This document shows positions 58,801-64,000 of a DNA stretch of 64,000 nucleotides, piece after piece (within the stretch, counting starts at the first letter, position 1; every line of letters starts with the position of its first letter). The notes beneath the pieces are model-generated. The model saw only the letters and a program-made list of their open reading frames with translations. It was not told the origin of the DNA and searched no databases. The position numbers and the translations under genes are program-made. Origin of the DNA: Theocolax elegans (Eukaryota; Arthropoda; Insecta; Hymenoptera; Cerocephalidae); contig CM047426.1 of assembly GCA_026168455.1 (NCBI GenBank), positions 80,131,986 through 80,195,985 on the forward strand, written 5' to 3'.

Positions 58801-61791
58801 TCTTCTACGACTCATTAATTATTTTATTTTTATTTTCGAGTAATCGAAAGTTAAGCTACATAGATACTATGTAACTTAATTTGTAAAATAATTTCTAATT
58901 AATAAATTACTTTATACTAATTAATTGTCAGTAACAATGATTTAATTTGAATTGTTTTTACACCTTTTCTTTAAATATTACAGATTTCTAATTAAATTAC
59001 ATTACATAAATTAACGAATTCAATTTATAATAGAAATTTAATACTTGCTTTACTATTTACATTTACTGTACTACATAAAGATTTTAAATATACATCGTAT
59101 AGTTAACTTTATAATATTACTTATTCCATTTTATGATAATAATTATATTTCAAATATACGTATCCTGTTTTAAATGAAAGTTTCGTTATTATCCTATTTT
59201 AAGATCGGTGTACTCAACAATCTTTTACTTTATGGTTTTGCTATTGAAGCTCTCTAAGATACTCTTACGTATATCATGTTTCTTCTATCTTAGCATTAGC
59301 TTCAAAAATATTATAGTACGTTGTATAAAGTTGTTCTAGTTTCTAATTATAAAGTTTCTTACATTCAACCCTGTTATCATTCTATTTTCTTTCAAATAAT
59401 ATCCTTGAGACTTTATTTTGAGACATTATCATTTTATTAATCTATTTCTTTTTATTTAATTCTTTTATCAATACAAGAGTTCAGACAATTTTAATTTGAT
59501 GCTACTTTTAGTACTTTAAAATTCAGGTTAATATAAAGCACTTAAATTATTCTACAGATATATCTTTTTTACTCGCTCTTTCTTGCATCAATAACATATT
59601 CTAAACAAAAATGAAATAAACTTCATAACGCATCGCCTTGTTCCAATCCATCATATTGACTTTGAATAGTTCTGATATATTACTCTGTGCTTATACATTT
59701 TTCTCTTGAGATTGCGGCTAACACCTATTTGTATTTATTTAAATAAATTTCCTATTTTTGTGGAGATATTTAATCATGTTTCTTAATAAAAAGAATTATG
59801 TCAAGAATATTTATACGTTTCTGTAGAGTATTTTGTTTTTATCTACTCTAGATTATACTTTTGATTTTAAAAATGGTTTTGATTCGCATTTTGAGAAATC
59901 TTTGATTAATCTTTGATTAATTATTTGATTGTATACTAGTTAAAGTAATCAAGATGAAACAATTCGTCTTGAAAACTCTCTAAAAACGACAGAATTTTTC
60001 ATTTTTAACCAATAAATTTAACCGAGTTTTAATCAACGTTGTTTACAGCCCGTGGGTAATAAACAGATAAAACGATTCACGAGTGCTGTAAAATAAAGAA
60101 GAATAATGCCCTTTTTAATGCGCACTAAGAAAACAACTTGATTCCCCCGTTAGCCGCTCAATGAGCAATACAAGATTATACCGCGAATCGTTCGTTCAAC
60201 GTCGGTTCGACCTCACTACCGAGTGAATAATCATTTCCCGTCGTAACGAAGGAGATCGAGCAGTTTAAGCGGCTTCTTCCACCTCAGCTTGGCCGAGAAA
60301 GTTCTCGCGCCCTCTCGTGAAACGCCACGTGATTTCGTTCTACCTTTCGCGTTTACTCATTAACACTTGGCCGCACACGTCAGGTTCAATTTACGAGCGT
60401 CGGGCCCCTCTTACGCAAGCGTAGAACGTTGCGCGATAAATTTTCGTTCCTGCCGCCTGAGAATCCAAAGAAGATATTCCAAGACCGAGACAATCTTACC
60501 TCAGGCCCTTCCTCCTAGTAGAAGTAATCGCGTATGGTCAGACGCAACCTCAAAAAGATTGTTGCTTTTATTCTTTTCATTTTTGTCCGAAGGAAGGGGC
60601 CGAATCGAGATTTATGTACCTTTTTTGGGAGGCTGTATATTCAACTGCTTCTTTTATGCACAGTAAACATTACGATGCAGGTACCCGAAATTACGGGTCA
60701 GGGCCATGAAAAAGATGTTGCCTTTTAAAGCCGCAGCGTATGAAAAATTTTGTTGAAGATAATAAAAATGTATTAAATTTTTAACCTTATTGTGACAATT
60801 ATGCAAATATATATATTCTCTGTGCCGGGCGTTTTATATTATACTATACAAATAAAAAGAAAATAACAACTTAGAATGATAAAATTAAATATCTATGAGA
60901 ATAATGAGTTTAATTTAGTAGTCGAATTGACTGTTGTAATGTATAATAGCGTATTATACAAAATACTGCATTAATTCCTATTTAAGAGTATAGAAAACCG
61001 AATCTAAAGATTGCTTGGAGCAATTAGAATAACTTATGAATGGGAATGAAGTTCATTTAAGCTCAGAGACTCCCAGAGGTCATCCACGTAGACCCGAGTC
61101 CGCAGACTCAATCACGCCTATACGTACGCCTACAAATATATTGCAGATGTAAATTATCTTCCACATTTTTGGTAGACTTAGTTTAATTATATATTTTATG
61201 TTTAATTAAACATCAAAACATATAACTTCAAAAATAGTTTATTATGTATACTTCTGCAAAACTACATTTTATCTAAAGTTTTCCTGGTACTAATATGGTA
61301 ACTAAGCCACCAACAACTTGAAACTTTGTGAAGCAAATGTTAAGTTTAAAAGATTATATTTTTTATTTTTTAAATTAAATTTTACAAAATTATGTCGTAG
61401 AAAAATATAAATTTGTGATCGTAAATTATATGAATTCGTACGTTTTAATAGTATGTAGTAAAATAATTAATATTGCCTCTGGACAATTATTCACAGTATT
61501 ATATGCTTATATATTGTTTGCATAACTGAAACTAATTAATTTACAGCTATTGCATGAATTATACAGTAGGTGGTTTGCAAATCAAGATGTTATTATTGTT
61601 AATTACAACGATACCTTGATAAACAATGTTATGAGGATAAAAAATTGTAACTGTTCGTAAAATGGTAATTAATTTTTCGCGTCCGAGATGATAAGACGGG
61701 AGAATCCAAAGGTTCGATCAGGATTGCGCAGACTCCATAAACGTATTGAAGAAAGAGATACCAGGTACGCACCCTCCCTGAGCTGCACCGG
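52866..61791. other. Non-coding DNA with CpG-rich islands
   Basis: No gene supported. Islands at 53090-53530, 55250-55740, 57080-57310, 58080-58670 (with a C-rich and CT-rich run at 58510-58550) and 60150-60720 carry short frames on both strands with no domain. The intervening DNA is AT-rich with many poly(A)/poly(T) runs. Confidence 0.5.
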
Positions 61792-62339
61792 TTTGTCCGA
61801 TCGGCGCACGGGCATATTAACGAATATACCGGCTCATAAATCATATGGGCGCAGTGCGCACGAACCAATCGCCCTGCGAGCGCTCCGGAGGCGAGAGGGA
61901 CGCGTCGAACGAGCATCCACGCCCCGGAAATTACGTGTCCGACTCTAAACTCCGATGATTGATGAGCTCGGCACGAGAGCCGCTCGCGGAACGACGACGA
62001 CGACGACGCTCTCGATATCTCGCGCTCGGCTTTTTTCTGCCCCGGCGCTTTCCACTTCTCTGCTTTTCCTCTGGTCGCTCCCGTTTTTGCGCCCACCTTT
62101 TCTTATGCCTTCGAGAGGTTTCCTTGGTACCGCGGGCTTGTCATTTTCAACGGACCTTGGGCTACGGTTATTATTTATTGATAAAGGTCTTCGACTGGTA
62201 TTTTATTTCTGTTCTTTTAACCCTTTTTCCTTATTTCCAATTTCTTACTATTAATTTAATCATATTATTTACCGCTGTAGCTAGTGGTTTCAACGTACAC
62301 GTTCCTGATATCGGCCTCCAATTTTTAACTGCGTTGTGA
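61792..62339 (+). repeat. Segmental duplication, copy 1
   Basis: A CpG-rich segment starting TTTGTCCGATCGGCGC and containing a (GAC)n run near 61992-62008. It recurs 1663 bases to the right. Frames on both strands (for example 61629-62096 minus and 61955-62254 plus) overlap each other and look non-coding. It may be a conserved regulatory island. Confidence 0.85.
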
Positions 62340-62936
62340 CAATAAAACATTGATTGTTCATTAGTTTTCTCTACAATGTGTAAATGTCTTTAATAATCCA
62401 TAATACATAATCAACAATAAATACATATATTGCATTAAATACAATTAAACTGTTATAACTGATTACACATTATGAACTATTTACTCATTGTATCTAAGAA
62501 CTTAAAACAAAATTGTTGCAGTGATAGAAAAAAAGAATATCTCGATTCTGGGTAGTTCGTTATAAGATAAAATCAATTATGATCATACCCATCATATTTG
62601 TAGATTAAAGTACGTGGCGTTGTATTGCCCTCGGTTTTTTAGTTCCGTCATCAAAAAAAGGATGCTAGACAAGGCTTATTAAGGAAAACTGACAAAGGCG
62701 CGATAAGCATAGCGTGATAGTGGTCAAAGACACCGAGAAGCAGAGACGGTAAAAGACGACATTTTTCCGGCTGCTGTAAAATGTATATCAACTGAGCTTA
62801 TTCAGTTGTTGTAAATATCAAAGCAGCCGTAGAAGAGCGTAAGGAAAAAAGAGTTAATAACGAGTCGACTTTAAAGGAAAAGATACTGTTCAGATTTTGC
62901 AATCAATTATACATGAATATTTATGTATATATATAT
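62340..62936. other. Unique spacer between the duplicated segments
   Basis: AT-rich, with no gene seen. It ends in the TA tract that receives the foldback half-element. Confidence 0.5.
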
Positions 62937-63455
62937 GGGTATTCCACGTGAAGTGGTCCAATAAAAATTTTAAAATGCGCCGAATTTTGGGTACACATTG
63001 CAAATGTTTTCAGAATACAGAAAAAAATTTTTAGGTACTGGAATTTATTAGTTCAAAAGTTATTCTAACATCAAAAAGTGAACTTTTTCCAGTTTTTTCA
63101 ACACCAGCTGGGTTCATCGCTATTTAACTCAAAATCTATCAACTTTTACTATAGAACATTATATGTAACATTCGTTGCTAATTATGTCTAGAATTTATCC
63201 ATCTGGGTTAGAATTTCTAATTTCAAGGTAAATGTTAGATAAACTACATGTCAATATTCAACTTGAAAAAAATCTAACTTCGCCACAATTGATTTTTTTA
63301 TCCGAAAGTCCAAAAGAAAGCTTGGAGCAATACCTTTCAAATGATCTGTAGCATTTTTATGGCCTTCAATTCTGTAAAAAGTTATGATAATTAAAGAAAG
63401 ACGAAATTTTTTTAAAAATTTAAATGGGAATACCATGTTAATTTTTGTGAATTTT
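62937..63455 (+). mobile_element. Half foldback element
   Basis: Homologous to the left arm plus part of the loop of the 43872-44863 element, starting GGGTATTCCACGTGAAGTGG. It stops at GTGAATTTT, a position inside the loop of the complete copy, and continues directly into the duplicated CpG-rich segment. The right arm is missing. Confidence 0.85.
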
Positions 63456-64000
63456 TTGTCCGATCGGCGCACGGGCATATTAACGAATATACCGGCTCAT
63501 AAATCATATGGGCGCAGTGCGCACGAACCAATCGCCCTGCGAGCGCTCCGGAGGCGAGAGGGACGCGTCGAACGAGCATCCACGCCCCGGAAATTACGTG
63601 TCCGACTCTAAACTCCGATGATTGATGAGCTCGGCACGAGAGCCGCTCGCGGAACGACGACGACGACGACGCTCTCGATATCTCGCGCTCGGCTTTTTTC
63701 TGCCCCGGCGCTTTCCACTTCTCTGCTTTTCCTCTGGTCGCTCCCGTTTTTGCGCCCACCTTTTCTTATGCCTTCGAGAGGTTTCCTTGGTACCGCGGGC
63801 TTGTCATTTTCAACGGACCTTGGGCTACGGTTATTATTTATTGATAAAGGTCTTCGACTGGTATTTTATTTCTGTTCTTTTAACCCTTTTTCCTTATTTC
63901 CAATTTCTTACTATTAATTTAATCATATTATTTACCGCTGTAGCTAGTGGTTTCAACGTACACGTTCCTATATCGGCCTCAATTTTTAACTGCGTTGTGA
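63455..64000 (+). repeat. Segmental duplication, copy 2 (runs off the window)
   Basis: Matches 61792-62339 over the whole available length. Only two differences were noticed, both one-base deletions near the end (TCCTGATATC to TCCTATATC, GCCTCCAAT to GCCTCAAT). The copy may continue past the window. Confidence 0.9.

Noticed and set aside
61629..62339. Overlapping ORFs up to 155 residues on both strands, repeated at 63412-64000
   Set aside because: Frames are open on both strands because of GC-rich composition; duplication explains the repeated proteins, and no family is recognised.

Overview
The window is AT-rich, intron- or intergenic-like arthropod DNA, most likely insect. A hymenopteran is a guess, based on AT-rich background broken by CpG-containing islands and on the mobile-element mix. 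No complete host gene can be supported. Most open frames are short, start at TTG, and look like chance. Two stretches could be host exons: a splice-acceptor-led frame near 2218-2363, and a first-exon-like frame with a signal-anchor segment near 51435-51623.

The main content is one apparently intact tyrosine-recombinase retrotransposon of the DIRS type at 36224-41356, with its genes on the minus strand. It has long inverted terminal repeats and an internal complementary region matching both ends. Its genes are a two-exon Gag-like gene, a reverse transcriptase/RNase H gene and a tyrosine recombinase gene. The catalytic residues of RT, RNase H and recombinase are all present. The three frames overlap, each in -1 relative to the one before. 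Each overlap contains a correctly phased slippery heptamer; the first is followed after 8 nt by a 7-bp all-GC stem. The intron in the Gag gene holds four copies of a 10-mer, each framed by a different self-complementary pair of arms. This points to retrovirus-like Gag-Pol-recombinase expression and possibly an intronic RNA signal.

Other elements, in order: a diverged 41-bp tandem repeat (3240-3363); a degenerate minisatellite (9540-9640); a 374-bp tandem duplication (17761-18508) abutting an 815-bp element with hairpin, inverted repeats and a broken ORF (18518-19332); a PHD-finger-like pseudogene (21980-22170); a TTAA-flanked MITE (42711-43092); a 1-kb foldback element (43872-44863); a duplicated R1-like LINE fragment in which one copy carries a second LINE 3' end (45301-48065); another inverted repeat (49213-49845); and a segmental duplication at the right edge whose junction lies at the hairpin centre of a second foldback copy (61792-64000). 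The second copy of both large duplications carries single-base deletions, so some of this may be an assembly or haplotype artefact.
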